Source: Thiocapsa rosea (GTDB taxonomy: Bacteria > Pseudomonadota > Gammaproteobacteria > Chromatiales > Chromatiaceae). From it: a stretch of DNA of 64,000 bases. A model generated the notes under the pieces. That model was not told the origin of the DNA. It saw only the letters and a list, made by a program, of their open reading frames with translations, and searched no databases. Numbering within the stretch: the first letter of the stretch is position 1; every line of letters begins with the position of its first letter. The stretch is taken from the NCBI RefSeq assembly GCF_003634315.1, contig NZ_RBXL01000001.1, positions 3,204,501 to 3,268,500 of the forward strand. Reading direction: 5' to 3'. The translations under genes were made by a program, and so were the position numbers. This document shows, piece by piece, positions 17,723 through 26,104 of this stretch.

Positions 17723-18700
17723 ATGAAACTCCAGCACGTCAGCGACCACTGCTTCGCGGTTCTCAACGAAAAAAACCGCGTCTGCGATGCGAATTCCGGT
17801 CTCATCAACCTCGGTGGCGGTGTGGTCATCGACACCCAGTCGGACCTGGCCCACGGGCGGCGGATGATCGAGCTGTTCGGCAAGGTCTGGCCGGGCATGC
17901 CCAAGCGCGTGATCAACACGCACGAGGACGGCGACCACGTCTGGGGAAACCAGCTCTTCGAGGGCGCCGAGATCATCGCGCACCGCACAGTCAAGGAGCT
18001 GATGCCGCACGTCGCCGATCCGAAGGAGACCCAGCAACTCCTGAAGGCATCCGATCGGGTGCTGACGCGGATGCTGCTCAAGGCCCTGCACCCCGGCGCA
18101 TTGGCCGTCGCTCGACAGTTGCAGGAGGACTACGACTTCGACGGCATCAGGCTGGTGCTGCCGACGACGGTGTTCGAGGAGCGGCATGTGCTGGACCTCG
18201 ACGGCACGGAAGTGCACCTCATCTATGTCGGGCCGTGCCACCAGATCGGCGACACCATCATCCATGTCCCTAAGGAAAAGATCGTGTTCGCGGGCGACGT
18301 GATCTTCCGCGAATGCACGCCCATGGGCTGGAACGGCACCTACGAGAAATGGCTCCAGGTTCTGGATCTCATTATCTCGCTCGATCCCGACGTCATCGTT
18401 CCCGGACATGGACCGGTGTGCGGGGTCGACGGTGCGATCCAGATGAAGGCCTATCTCCAATACGTGCGCGAGGAATCAAAGCGCTGCTTCGATCAGGGGC
18501 TGAGCGCCCTGGATGCGTCCAAAATGATCGATTTCGGACCCTACGGCGGGTGGCGCGCCCCGGCGCGCCTGTTTATGAACGTCGAGCGGGCCTACCGGGA
18601 GCTGCGCAACGAGACCGCGGACGCACCTTGGGACCACGCGAAGGTCTTCGACGCCGTCCTCGCCGTGGCGAAGGCCAATGGCATCCCAGTTGAGTTCTGA
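17723..18700 (+). CDS. Metallo-beta-lactamase-fold hydrolase
   Basis: The 325-residue product has the MBL metal-binding layout: VINTHEDGDHVWGN (histidine near residue 67, aspartate 71 and histidine 72; the usual second histidine is replaced by glycine-flanked acid residues), GPCHQIGDTIIHVPKEKIVF AGD and IVPGHGPV. This THEDGDH variant is seen in some MBL hydrolases of catabolic clusters. Two in-frame ATG codons exist (17708 and 17723); the second begins the domain directly. It is divergent from the split AraC regulator and heads a row of same-strand genes (cupin remnant, SMP-30 lactonase, sulfatase, outer-membrane protein), suggesting a shared catabolic role. Substrate unknown. Confidence 0.85.
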   Translation: MKLQHVSDHCFAVLNEKNRVCDANSGLINLGGGVVIDTQSDLAHGRRMIELFGKVWPGMPKRVINTHEDGDHVWGNQLFEGAEIIAHRTVKELMPHVADPKETQQLLKASDRVLTRMLLKALHPGALAVARQLQEDYDFDGIRLVLPTTVFEERHVLDLDGTEVHLIYVGPCHQIGDTIIHVPKEKIVFAGDVIFRECTPMGWNGTYEKWLQVLDLIISLDPDVIVPGHGPVCGVDGAIQMKAYLQYVREESKRCFDQGLSALDASKMIDFGPYGGWRAPARLFMNVERAYRELRNETADAPWDHAKVFDAVLAVAKANGIPVEF

Positions 18701-18824
18701 CGGCACGACCCTGCACCCAGGCCCCGGCGAGCTGATCTACTGCGACGACACCACCGGCAGGGGCCATGTGACCCGATCGATCACAGATATTCGCCTCGCC
18801 TTCATCAACCGGGCCGGCGGATAA
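18678..18824 (+). pseudogene. Cupin-domain C-terminal fragment
   Basis: A 48-codon frame overlaps the end of the MBL gene and ends at TAA 18822-18824. It reads LHPGPGELIYCDDTTGRGHV TRSI, matching the closing strands of small cupin proteins (PGDVLLAEDTTGxGHRTR). The N-terminal half of the cupin is absent. It may be translated as a short tail by coupling, but is most likely the remnant of a lost gene in this cluster. Confidence 0.5.
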
Positions 18825-18873
18825 ACCGGCGGCAGGCCCCGCGGACTGCCCAGCGACCGCCACAGGAGCACCC

Positions 18874-19743
18874 ATGAAGACGCACACCGGCAAGATCCTG
18901 ATCGACAAGACGCGCGGGCTTAAATTCACCGAAAGCCCGCGCTGGCACGACGGCAAGCTGTGGTTCCTGGATATCCACGACAAGGCGATCATGACCGCGG
19001 ACCTAGACGGCCAGGTCGAGACGGCGGTGGAGCTGCCGTTCATCCCGAACGCACTCGGTTTCCGGCGCGACGGCAGCCTGCTGGTCGGCGATGCGATGCA
19101 GCGCCGAATCCACCGCTGGGACGGCCAGGCGCTGCAATCCCTGGCCGATCTGAGCGGCATCACGACCTTTTGCCTGAGCGACGGGATCGTCGATGCGCAA
19201 GATCGGATGTACGTGGGCGACATCGGCTACAACTTCTTCGACCCCGCGAATAAGCCCGTGGACACCTGCGTGATCGCCTGCGTCGAGCCCGATGGCCGCG
19301 CCAGGATCGTCGCCGACGGCCTGCACTTCCCGAACGGGATGGTGATCACGCCCGACGGCAAGGCCTTGATCGTCGGCGAGACCATGGGTCACCGCCTGAC
19401 CGCGTTCGACGTGCAGGCCGATGGATCGCTCGCCAACCGGCGTGTCTATGCGCAGTTGCCCGATGACGTGAGTCCCGACGGCATCGCGCTCGACGCCGAG
19501 GGCGCAGTCTGGCTCGCCAACCCCGAAGGGCGATTCGCAGCCTTGCGGGTCCGCGAAGGCGGCGAGATCGCCGAGCGGGTCGAGCTGGACACCGAGGGCT
19601 ACGCGGTGATGCTGGGCGGGCCGCACCGCCGGCATCTGTTCATCTGCGGCTCGGACTCGCACGATCCGGCCGAGATCGCGCGGACCCCGAGCGCGACCCT
19701 GCGGGTGATCGAGGTCGAGGTGCCGGGAGCCGGCGTTCCCTGA
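18874..19743 (+). CDS. SMP-30/gluconolactonase-family protein
   Basis: The 289-residue product matches the SMP-30/LRE six-bladed propeller of Ca-dependent lactonases. Key stretches are FTESPRWHDGKLWFLDI (metal-binding Glu in the first strand), GLHFPNGMVITPDGKALIV (metal-binding Asn) and LPDDVSPDGIALDAEGAVWL (metal-binding Asp). These give a complete metal site. A good ribosome-binding site (ACAGGAGC) precedes ATG 18874. It probably opens a lactone formed in the degradation of a sugar or ring compound by the neighbouring enzymes. Predicted cytoplasmic, since no signal peptide is present. Confidence 0.9.
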   Translation: MKTHTGKILIDKTRGLKFTESPRWHDGKLWFLDIHDKAIMTADLDGQVETAVELPFIPNALGFRRDGSLLVGDAMQRRIHRWDGQALQSLADLSGITTFCLSDGIVDAQDRMYVGDIGYNFFDPANKPVDTCVIACVEPDGRARIVADGLHFPNGMVITPDGKALIVGETMGHRLTAFDVQADGSLANRRVYAQLPDDVSPDGIALDAEGAVWLANPEGRFAALRVREGGEIAERVELDTEGYAVMLGGPHRRHLFICGSDSHDPAEIARTPSATLRVIEVEVPGAGVP

Positions 19744-19797
19744 GCTCGCCTCGGTGCGGGGAATGGATGTGGGATGGTGATGACACGAGGGTTGCCG

Positions 19798-21627
19798 ATG
19801 AAAACCGTATTGCCGCGCTCGCCGCGATCCACCGTCCGGAAGGCGGGCAGCCTGATCTGCGCGCTTGGGATCTTTGGCCTGGCGGCCGCGCTTGCCGCGC
19901 CCGCCGGCGCCGCGGACACCTCTCGCCGCCCGAACATCGTCGTCATCCTCGGCGATGACATGGGGTTTTCCGACATGGGCTCCTTCGGCAGCGAGATCCG
20001 AACGCCGAGCCTCGACGCCCTGGCCAACGAAGGGGTGCGCTTCACCAACTTCTACACCCACGCGAGCTGCTCGCCGACGCGTTCCATGCTGCTGAGCGGG
20101 GTGGATACACACCGGAACGGTCTGGGCAACATGGACGAGTGGACCGCGCCCAACCAGCGCGGCGTCCCCGGCTACGAGGGCTATCTCAACACCCGGGTGC
20201 TCACGCTGCCGCAACTTCTCAGGGATGCCGGCTACCACACCTACATGGTCGGCAAGTGGCACCTGGGCAAGGACCCGGAGCTGATTCCGGCCGCGCGTGG
20301 ATTCGAGCGCGATTTCTCGCTGCTCGACGGGGCGGGCAGCTACTGGGACATGACCAATTTCACCGGCGCATCGCCGAAGTCGGTCTTCACCGAGGACGGG
20401 CGTTATCTCACCAAGCTGCCCAAGGACTACTACGCGACCAAGACCTACACCGACAAGCTGATCGAGTTCATCGACGCCGACCAGGGCGACGGCAAACCCT
20501 TCTTTGCCTATGTCGCCCATCAGGCGCCGCATGATCCCTATCACCTGCCGGGGGAATGGCGTAACCGTCATGTCGGCGAATACGACAAGGGTTGGGATGC
20601 GGTACGACAGCAGAGGTTGCAGCGCCAGGTTGCGCTCGGCATTCAGCCCGCGGGCACGCAGCTTGCCGAACGCATGTGGTTCGTCCCCGATCCCGTCACG
20701 CTCGCGCCGGCGGCCAGGGCAACGCTCGGCAGGAAGATGGAGCTCTATGCCGGCATGATGGAGAACATGGACTTCCACGTCGGCCGACTCATCGACCACC
20801 TCAAGACGATCGGCGAGTACGAGAACACGCTCTTCATCGTCTTCGGCGACAACGGCGCCGAGGGCGTCGATCTGTTCAAGTTGATCGCGGGCCAACCGGG
20901 CACGCGCGACTTCCTCTTCGCGGCGATCAAGTGGTCGCAGACCCATCCGAAGGCCTGGGGCGACCCGGGCTCCTATGTCGGCTACGGCCCGATGTGGGCA
21001 CAGGTGTCGATGACGCCCTTCAGTCAGTACAAGGGCTGGGTCGCGGAAGGCGGCATCCGCAACGCGCTCATCGTCAGCGGTCCGGGCGTCGAACGGCCAG
21101 CGGGGAGCATCAATGATGGGCTCATGCATGTGGCCGACATCATGCCGACCCTGCTCGAGATTGCCGGCACCGACTATCCGAAGAGCCACGAGGGGCGCGA
21201 AGCCCCCGAGCTCATCGGCACGTCCTGGAACCGGATGCTGAGAGGCCAAGCGCAGTCGCCGCGCAGCGACAAGGACACCCTCGCCTGGGAGATCTTCGGC
21301 AATCGCGCAGTGCGGCAGGGGGACTGGAAGCTGCGCTGGCAATACGAGCCGTTGGGCAAGGGCGATTGGGAGCTTTTCGACCTCGCGACGGATCCTGCCG
21401 AGCGCAATGATCTGGCCGCGGCACGCCCCGACAAGGTGCGGCAGATGGTCGCCCTCTGGGATCGGTACGTCCGCACGAACAACGTGATCCTGCCCAGCCG
21501 CTCCCCGTTCGAGACCCTGAAAGATCAGCTTCCGCCGCGTGTCCCGGATGACCCCGGCTTCCCGCCGCTGATCAACAAGGGGCAGTTCGTGCCGCCCGAG
21601 GACATGCTGGCCGATCCCGAGCGTTGA
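19798..21627 (+). CDS. Type I sulfatase (arylsulfatase-like)
   Basis: The 609-residue product has an N-terminal export signal (residues 1-38, ending AAPAGA) and the alkaline-phosphatase-superfamily sulfatase fold. It shows PNIVVILGDDMGFSDMGSFG (metal-binding acids), the formylglycine motif CSPTRS with cysteine near residue 91, GKWHLGKD, HQAPHDPYH, FIVFGDNGAEG and GMMENMDFHVGRLIDHL. It hydrolyses sulfate esters after conversion of the cysteine to formylglycine; the maturase is not in the window. The ATG at 19798 follows a GAGGG stretch. Context with lactonase, MBL hydrolase and a transporter suggests scavenging of an organic sulfate. The 885-residue frame on the opposite strand is a shadow of this gene. 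Confidence 0.95.
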   Translation: MKTVLPRSPRSTVRKAGSLICALGIFGLAAALAAPAGAADTSRRPNIVVILGDDMGFSDMGSFGSEIRTPSLDALANEGVRFTNFYTHASCSPTRSMLLSGVDTHRNGLGNMDEWTAPNQRGVPGYEGYLNTRVLTLPQLLRDAGYHTYMVGKWHLGKDPELIPAARGFERDFSLLDGAGSYWDMTNFTGASPKSVFTEDGRYLTKLPKDYYATKTYTDKLIEFIDADQGDGKPFFAYVAHQAPHDPYHLPGEWRNRHVGEYDKGWDAVRQQRLQRQVALGIQPAGTQLAERMWFVPDPVTLAPAARATLGRKMELYAGMMENMDFHVGRLIDHLKTIGEYENTLFIVFGDNGAEGVDLFKLIAGQPGTRDFLFAAIKWSQTHPKAWGDPGSYVGYGPMWAQVSMTPFSQYKGWVAEGGIRNALIVSGPGVERPAGSINDGLMHVADIMPTLLEIAGTDYPKSHEGREAPELIGTSWNRMLRGQAQSPRSDKDTLAWEIFGNRAVRQGDWKLRWQYEPLGKGDWELFDLATDPAERNDLAAARPDKVRQMVALWDRYVRTNNVILPSRSPFETLKDQLPPRVPDDPGFPPLINKGQFVPPEDMLADPER

Positions 21628-21689
21628 CCCCCAGGCGAGATACGGTGCCGACCCAATCATTCTTCAAGCAGGATGGAGAGTTCACGTCC

Positions 21690-22682
21690 ATGAGAAAAGG
21701 TTCGATGAAACAGGCCATGCGATCGCGGTTGGCGCTCGTTACGCTGCTCGCCATAGGCGCGCTCGGCCCACTCAATGCGCTCGCCCAAATGCCGGCGCGC
21801 TTCTATTGGGATACGCTGTCGGGCGCAAGCGCGGTGCCGCTTATTTTCGAATCGATCAGCGGCAACACCAACCCCTTCGATCCGGCGCATATCGTGACAC
21901 CGGGCGCGAACTTCGACGCCACCATGGCCATTGCGGGTTACGCGCGGACCTTCTCGTTGTTCGATCGCGCGGCCATGGCGGCGATCCTCCTGCCCATGGG
22001 GCGAATCTCGGGCGACGTGACCGTCGCCGGCAGGACCTTCAACCAGTCGGCCAGCGGCTTCGGCGACCCGATGCTCGAATTCAGCATGACTGTCATCGGC
22101 CCGCCGGCGCAGAAGAACATCCCCGATGTCATCCGCTACGAGCCGGGGTTCACACTGAAATTGCTCGCCGACCTGGCGCTGCCGATCGGCGAATACGACG
22201 ACGACCAACCCCTGAACATCGGCCAGAACCGTTGGTACGGGCGCTTCGGTCTGCCCATCGTCTGGCAGCTTGGCCCCTGGGTGCCGGGCCGGCGCACGAC
22301 CTTGGAATTCCTGCCCGCCGTTTGGCTCTTCGGCGACAACACCGACTATGTCGGGCAGACCTTGTCGACCGATCCCATGTTCCAGCTGGACGCACATCTG
22401 ACGCGCGACTTCACCGAGCACCTCTGGGGCTCGCTCGATGCCGCCTGGTACAACGGCGGCAAGGCGACCGTCAATGGCGTCCAGGGTGAGGCACTCGACA
22501 ACATCGGGATCGGGCTCACCCTCGGCTATGCCGTCAACGACAACCTGAATCTGACCCTCGGCTACAAGTCGACGATCAACGACGACGCACCCGGTGATCT
22601 TCGCATGGACGGCTTCATGGCTACTCTCGTCTTCGGTTGGCACCCGCTTCTCGAAGGCTCGCGCAGGCTCAAGAGCGAGTAG
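21690..22682 (+). CDS. Outer-membrane transporter of the phenol MetA-degradation type
   Basis: The 330-residue product has a signal peptide ending LNALAQ and a beta-barrel pattern of alternating aromatic strands. It resembles the family named for the MetA pathway of phenol degradation: FNQSASGFGDPMLEFSMTVI GPP, LADLALPIGEYDDDQ, LEFLPAVWLFGDNTDYVGQ and GIGLTLGYAVNDNLNLTLGY. These proteins are outer-membrane channels for aromatic or hydrophobic substrates. It follows the sulfatase by about 60 bases on the same strand and is probably the uptake pore of the cluster. Two start codons are possible (21690 and 21705); both keep the signal peptide. Confidence 0.85.
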   Translation: MRKGSMKQAMRSRLALVTLLAIGALGPLNALAQMPARFYWDTLSGASAVPLIFESISGNTNPFDPAHIVTPGANFDATMAIAGYARTFSLFDRAAMAAILLPMGRISGDVTVAGRTFNQSASGFGDPMLEFSMTVIGPPAQKNIPDVIRYEPGFTLKLLADLALPIGEYDDDQPLNIGQNRWYGRFGLPIVWQLGPWVPGRRTTLEFLPAVWLFGDNTDYVGQTLSTDPMFQLDAHLTRDFTEHLWGSLDAAWYNGGKATVNGVQGEALDNIGIGLTLGYAVNDNLNLTLGYKSTINDDAPGDLRMDGFMATLVFGWHPLLEGSRRLKSE

Positions 22683-22822
22683 CGGCGGTCCTGCCCGAGC
22701 ATGAGCGAGAACGGGTGGCCCGAAGCGCCCTATTTCGATCAGCGAAAGACACGGCTTGGCCTCGTCGACGGGCGATGTATGAGCAGCCCCCCGACGCCGT
22801 GCTCCCCGCGAGCACGGACGCA

Positions 22823-22930
22823 ATCAGAGACGCGCGATCGGGAGATGAAGGCGCTCCAGCGCTCGGCATCGAGCCTGAAGTGTTGCTGATCGGCCAGGGT
22901 CTCGTCGGCGCGCTCCAGTGCGCAAAGGCC
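22823..22930 (-). pseudogene. DUF1778 antitoxin fragment (decayed toxin-antitoxin)
   Basis: Thirty-six codons read CALERADETLADQQHFRLDA ERWSAFISRS, matching the C-terminal half of DUF1778 (TacA-type) antitoxins. The ribbon-helix-helix N-terminus is missing. Downstream on the same strand the reading frames contain GVGGLLIH and, in another frame, VDEAKP, a pattern that may be what is left of the GNAT toxin end; this second point is weak. The region 22683-22822 otherwise holds no gene. Confidence 0.4.
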
Positions 22931-22947
22931 GAGCGACGTCGATCACC

Positions 22948-22983
22948 CGAATCCGATCACCCCCGACAGCGTGATCGGGTTCG
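22948..22983. terminator. Hairpin between convergent genes
   Basis: Arms CGAATCCGATCAC and GTGATCGGGTTCG pair at 12 of 13 positions around a 10-base loop. It lies between the end of the outer-membrane gene and the end of the patatin gene, where a two-way terminator is expected. No T-run follows. Confidence 0.5.
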
Positions 22984-23005
22984 ATCGCAAGTATCCGAAA
23001 GCCCG

Positions 23006-24196
23006 TCAGAAGCCCGGCGGCGCCTTCTCCCAGGGGTAGCCTTTTGCCGCCATGTCGTAGCCGGTCTTGTAGAGGGCGCGCATGAACTCGGTATCGAACT
23101 CCTCCCGATGCGGTGCATTGAAGCTCGCGGGGACATAGGCCAGGTTGAAATCCACACCGTCGCGCTGGCTCGTCAGATAGATCCGGTACAGATCGCCGAT
23201 GCCCTGGGTGTGGATGAGCGATGAGATCGCCCGACCGGCGATGCTCATGGTCCGGCGGTCCACTTGAGCCCATTCCGGGTCGAGACGCGCGTTGCGAATG
23301 ATATAGGCCCGCCGCTCGCGCTGAGTGCCGAGCTTGCGGGAGAGCGCTTCGATGTCGAGTGAAGGCGGATAGACGAAGACCTGCGACATGGTGCCGCCGT
23401 CCACATGCATCTCCTGGTAGGCCTGCCCGTTGGCCTCGACATCGATCATGACGGGCGGGAAGGCGCCGGGGATGGATGCGGAGGCGATCATGAGGGACCG
23501 GAACAGGTCGAGCGCATTCGGATCTTTGCTTGCAGCGATCTTGGTCAGATTCCAGAGCACCGTCTGGCGTGCATCCAGGTCCACGGTGGCGACGAACAGC
23601 AAACGCCCTTTTTCGTACTCCCGCGCTATGGCATCAAGCAACGACTGATCGACCTCCCTGCTGACCAATTTCCAGAGTGGGGCATTGTCCGCCAGGGCGT
23701 CGTTCGTCACCGCAGCCAATAAAGAGCGCGGCCTGGCGATGTCCGTGGGGCCGGTCGTCGTATAGAAGCGTTTGAGCTGCTCGTCGTGGGCCGGGCCGAG
23801 AAAGGCAAAGGGCGCAATGAGGGCACCGGTGCTGACGCCGGTGACCAGTTTGAATTCCGGCCGATCGCCCGCCGCGGTCCAGCCGTTGAGCAGCCCGGCG
23901 CCAAAGGCGCCGTTGTCGCCGCCGCCCGAGACGGCCAGGAAGGTTGCGGGGGGCAAGCCGCCGTGTTGGCCGCTGGAGGCCATGAGCGCCTGCTCGCGCC
24001 GCACCGAGGCGATGCCCTCGCGCTGGAGTGCCTCGGTGTCGATGCCGACACGGTAACGCACCTCGGCCATGCCGGGGATAACGGCTTGGTCGGTGAAGGC
24101 GGTCGGCACCGCGTCCTTCCGTACCGGTCCCGCGCAGCCTTGGGCGAGCAGAACGGCCGTCATCGCGATCAAATAAAAAACGTGTTTCAAGGTCAT
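23006..24196 (-). CDS. Patatin-like phospholipase lipoprotein
   Basis: The 396-residue product is a patatin-domain hydrolase with a lipoprotein signal: hydrophobic FYLIAMTAVLLAQG then the lipobox cysteine at residue 21. The catalytic parts are the oxyanion loop FLAVSGGGDNGAFGAGLL, the nucleophile elbow GVSTG (serine near residue 122) and the catalytic acid in HVDGGTMSQ. It should be anchored to a membrane and cleave acyl chains from lipids. Downstream is a convergent hairpin. Upstream, behind a partial mini-element, is the DUF2092 pair on the same strand. The sequence does not tell which membrane leaflet it sits in. Confidence 0.92.
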   Translation of the reverse strand: MTLKHVFYLIAMTAVLLAQGCAGPVRKDAVPTAFTDQAVIPGMAEVRYRVGIDTEALQREGIASVRREQALMASSGQHGGLPPATFLAVSGGGDNGAFGAGLLNGWTAAGDRPEFKLVTGVSTGALIAPFAFLGPAHDEQLKRFYTTTGPTDIARPRSLLAAVTNDALADNAPLWKLVSREVDQSLLDAIAREYEKGRLLFVATVDLDARQTVLWNLTKIAASKDPNALDLFRSLMIASASIPGAFPPVMIDVEANGQAYQEMHVDGGTMSQVFVYPPSLDIEALSRKLGTQRERRAYIIRNARLDPEWAQVDRRTMSIAGRAISSLIHTQGIGDLYRIYLTSQRDGVDFNLAYVPASFNAPHREEFDTEFMRALYKTGYDMAAKGYPWEKAPPGF

Positions 24197-24232
24197 CTTG
24201 TTTCGCCTCTTGGGCCTCTGGATGTGTATCGC

Positions 24233-24300
24233 CTAAACCGCGTCTCTGCTAAGGGCCGTGGTCGCACCAGACGTTGACCTCACTCGAAGTGGTGTTCATT
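24233..24300. repeat. Type-2 mini-element, one end only
   Basis: TAAACCGCGTCTCTGCTAAG, GCACCAGACGTTGACCTCAC and TCGAA align with the reverse complement of the copy at 9867-9952 (GCACCAAACATCAAGCTCACTC there is the best-kept stretch). The far inverted repeat is not recognisable. Confidence 0.65.
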
Positions 24301-24404
24301 CTCTCTCCACGTTCAGCAGCCGATGCCCGGCTCCAAGAGGGGCTACACCGCTTCCCCGGGAAGCGGTCGCCCCGATTGACTGTCGCGCGCAGAATGGATG
24401 TGGA

Positions 24405-24740
24405 TCAGCGAACCCCGACGCGATTAACGGGACCGCCCAGGTTGCGGCCGACACCACCGCTGTAGCCGACCCCGGCCTTGCCGGCACCCGCTCCGGGCAG
24501 CACGCCGACGCCCGAGGCCGGCCCGCCGACCCCGCCCGCCCCGACACCGGGCGTCACCGCCCGGGCCGTGGTGCGTCGCGCCACGCCCGCATAGCTCACC
24601 GGTGTCGCCGGGGCGCCGACGACGGCCTCGGCGTTGGCGATCAGACCGAGACGGGCACCGGGAACCATCTGCCCGATGATCAGCCACCCGGCCAACGCCA
24701 GGCCGAGGATAGCGATTTTATTCATAAGCTTACTCGTCAT
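24405..24740 (-). CDS. Small exported or membrane-anchored glycine-rich protein
   Basis: The product is 111 residues, with one N-terminal membrane or signal segment (KIAILGLALAGWLIIGQMVP) and a glycine-, alanine- and valine-rich tail. Two short blocks resemble each other: GVGAGGVGGPASGVG and GAGAGKAGVGYSGGVG. No catalytic motif is present. The start at 24740 overlaps the stop of the DUF2092 gene as ATGA, a sign of translational coupling; an internal ATG at 24725 is also possible. Glycine-rich small partners of DUF2092 proteins are found in similar clusters near patatins and sulfatases. The function is unknown. Confidence 0.65.
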   Translation of the reverse strand: MTSKLMNKIAILGLALAGWLIIGQMVPGARLGLIANAEAVVGAPATPVSYAGVARRTTARAVTPGVGAGGVGGPASGVGVLPGAGAGKAGVGYSGGVGRNLGGPVNRVGVR

Positions 24741-25570
24741 TTGCTTTCTCCAATAGGTGCGCCGGGGGGTAGCTCGTCGAGGTCCATGAGGTCATCGGGT
24801 TCCAGCCTCCGTGCGCCGGCGGGCGGGATGAATGCAAAGGCATCCGCCGCCGGCTCGACATCGGTCTTCCAGTCCTTCACATGCAGCGTGTACTGAGGGG
24901 CGCTGTTCATCGTCTTGCTGGTGATGACCAGCTTGCGCGGGATGGGGTGTTCCCCGACCTCCACCCAAAGCTGCCAGTCGGTGTCGAGATTGCGGAAGGC
25001 GAGATGCTCGCATTCAACCCCGTCGATGACGCCGCGGCCGATATGCTTGGCCTCCAGGACCCCGTCCACGAGCACCTCGTAGCTGTTGGACAGAAGCAGA
25101 TCGGCACCCGGCAGCGCGACACCGTGGCCGGCCCGCAATGCCTCGATCAGATCATCGACGCTGGCCGGGCCGTCGAACTGGGCATAGGCGTTGATGTGCT
25201 TGCCCAAGACGCTCACGGTCTTGCCGTCGAAGATCATCTCGACTTCGGCATAGCCGCCGATACGGTGGGCGCGCAGCTTGTCCGGGCGGCTCAAGAGGAC
25301 CCCACCGGAGTTGGTGAATTGGATCTTTTCCAACTGCGGGGTGATGACCTCGATGGAGCTGTCGAAGTCGAGCGCGATGGTCGTCTGGCTAGCCACATAG
25401 TCCGACATCGACTTGAGGATCGTCTTCGCGTCGTCTGGCTCGGCCTGCGCTTGGGCGAGCGTTCCCGCCGCGCTCAAGGCCATTGCGAGGACGATCACGC
25501 GGGTCGCCGGGCGGCCGCGCTTTTCGGGTTGGATACTGCTGCTCGATCGCGCAGTAAGGTCGCTCGTCAT
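24737..25570 (-). CDS. DUF2092 family periplasmic protein
   Basis: The 277-residue product has an N-terminal export signal (VIVLAMALSAAGTLAQAQA) and the DUF2092 body: AKTILKSMSDYVASQTTIAL, SGGVLLSRPDKLRAHRIGG YAEVEMIFDGKTVSVLGKHI, DDLIEALRAGHGVALPGADL and HLAFRNLDTDWQLWVE. DUF2092 folds resemble LolA/LolB-type lipoprotein or lipid carriers, so lipid or lipoprotein handling is possible. It is the first gene of a coupled pair with the glycine-rich protein. Upstream are two adjacent mini-elements (25620-25813) that must contain or border the promoter. Confidence 0.85.
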   Translation of the reverse strand: MTSDLTARSSSSIQPEKRGRPATRVIVLAMALSAAGTLAQAQAEPDDAKTILKSMSDYVASQTTIALDFDSSIEVITPQLEKIQFTNSGGVLLSRPDKLRAHRIGGYAEVEMIFDGKTVSVLGKHINAYAQFDGPASVDDLIEALRAGHGVALPGADLLLSNSYEVLVDGVLEAKHIGRGVIDGVECEHLAFRNLDTDWQLWVEVGEHPIPRKLVITSKTMNSAPQYTLHVKDWKTDVEPAADAFAFIPPAGARRLEPDDLMDLDELPPGAPIGESK

Positions 25571-25619
25571 GGGTCGGACTCCTCTGGGTGTTGCCGATGC
25601 GTACTCGGCTTGGTCGGTG

Positions 25620-25706
25620 TTAAACCGCGCCCAGCGCGGTATGTGATGTTTTTGGATGGGATTGGTCTCGGCAGACGCGACGATCGTCGGAGTCGGCGCG
25701 GTTTAA
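25620..25706. repeat. Type-1 mini-element, complete (87 bp)
   Basis: It begins TTAAACCGCGCCCAGCGCGG and ends GAGTCGGCGCGGTTTAA, so the termini are inverted repeats of 12 bases. The interior GTATGTGATG and GGATGGGATTGGTCTCGGCA is shared with the other type-1 copies. It is non-coding. Confidence 0.8.
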
Positions 25707-25727
25707 CGTTTCAAAAAATATGAAATT

Positions 25728-25813
25728 TTAAACCGCGTTTCCACCAAGGTCGGTGATATCCCCAAGGCCGAAGACAACCTGAAAATGATGCATATCGCTC
25801 CGGACGCGGTTGA
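25728..25813. repeat. Type-2 mini-element, degenerate
   Basis: It begins TTAAACCGCGTTTCC and ends GGACGCGGTTGAG. The interior aligns loosely with the reverse complement of the copy at 9867-9952. It lies 21 bases from the type-1 copy, the same spacing as in the pair at 9867-10058. Confidence 0.6.
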
Positions 25814-25865
25814 GGGTCGGTTGTCTTGGATATCGGCATCCGGCGGCGGTCTGCGTTGCCGACGC

Positions 25866-26027
25866 CATTGCCGATGCCGTTCCCAACGGCAGGAACCACC
25901 GGGTGTCGGGGATCAGGACCTGACCGCGGACACCGACCTCGAGGTCAAGGTTGGCGGCGACGCTCGGCAGCCACAGATAGGGTGCAAGCTGAACGTGCCA
26001 GCGGTCATCTTCCGGATCAATGACGCT
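25866..26027 (-). pseudogene. Outer-membrane-protein fragment
   Basis: About 54 codons read EDDRWHVQLAPYLWLPSVAA NLDLEVGV, the start-of-barrel pattern (W-x-F-S-L-x-PYLWLPS-x-x-G) of a family of outer-membrane proteins. No start codon or signal peptide precedes it, and its frame runs straight into the degenerate mini-element. It is a remnant. Confidence 0.4.
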
Positions 26028-26104
26028 CGACGCGTGCGATTGATATTTCACGACAAAATGACCCAAGACCGGAGCGTGCGCCACGGCGAGGCTTGGAGCC
26101 TCGA

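Noticed and set aside
19003-21660. An 885-codon open frame on the minus strand
   Set aside because: It is antisense to the SMP-30 and sulfatase genes, has no family pattern and is explained by codon bias of high-GC genes.
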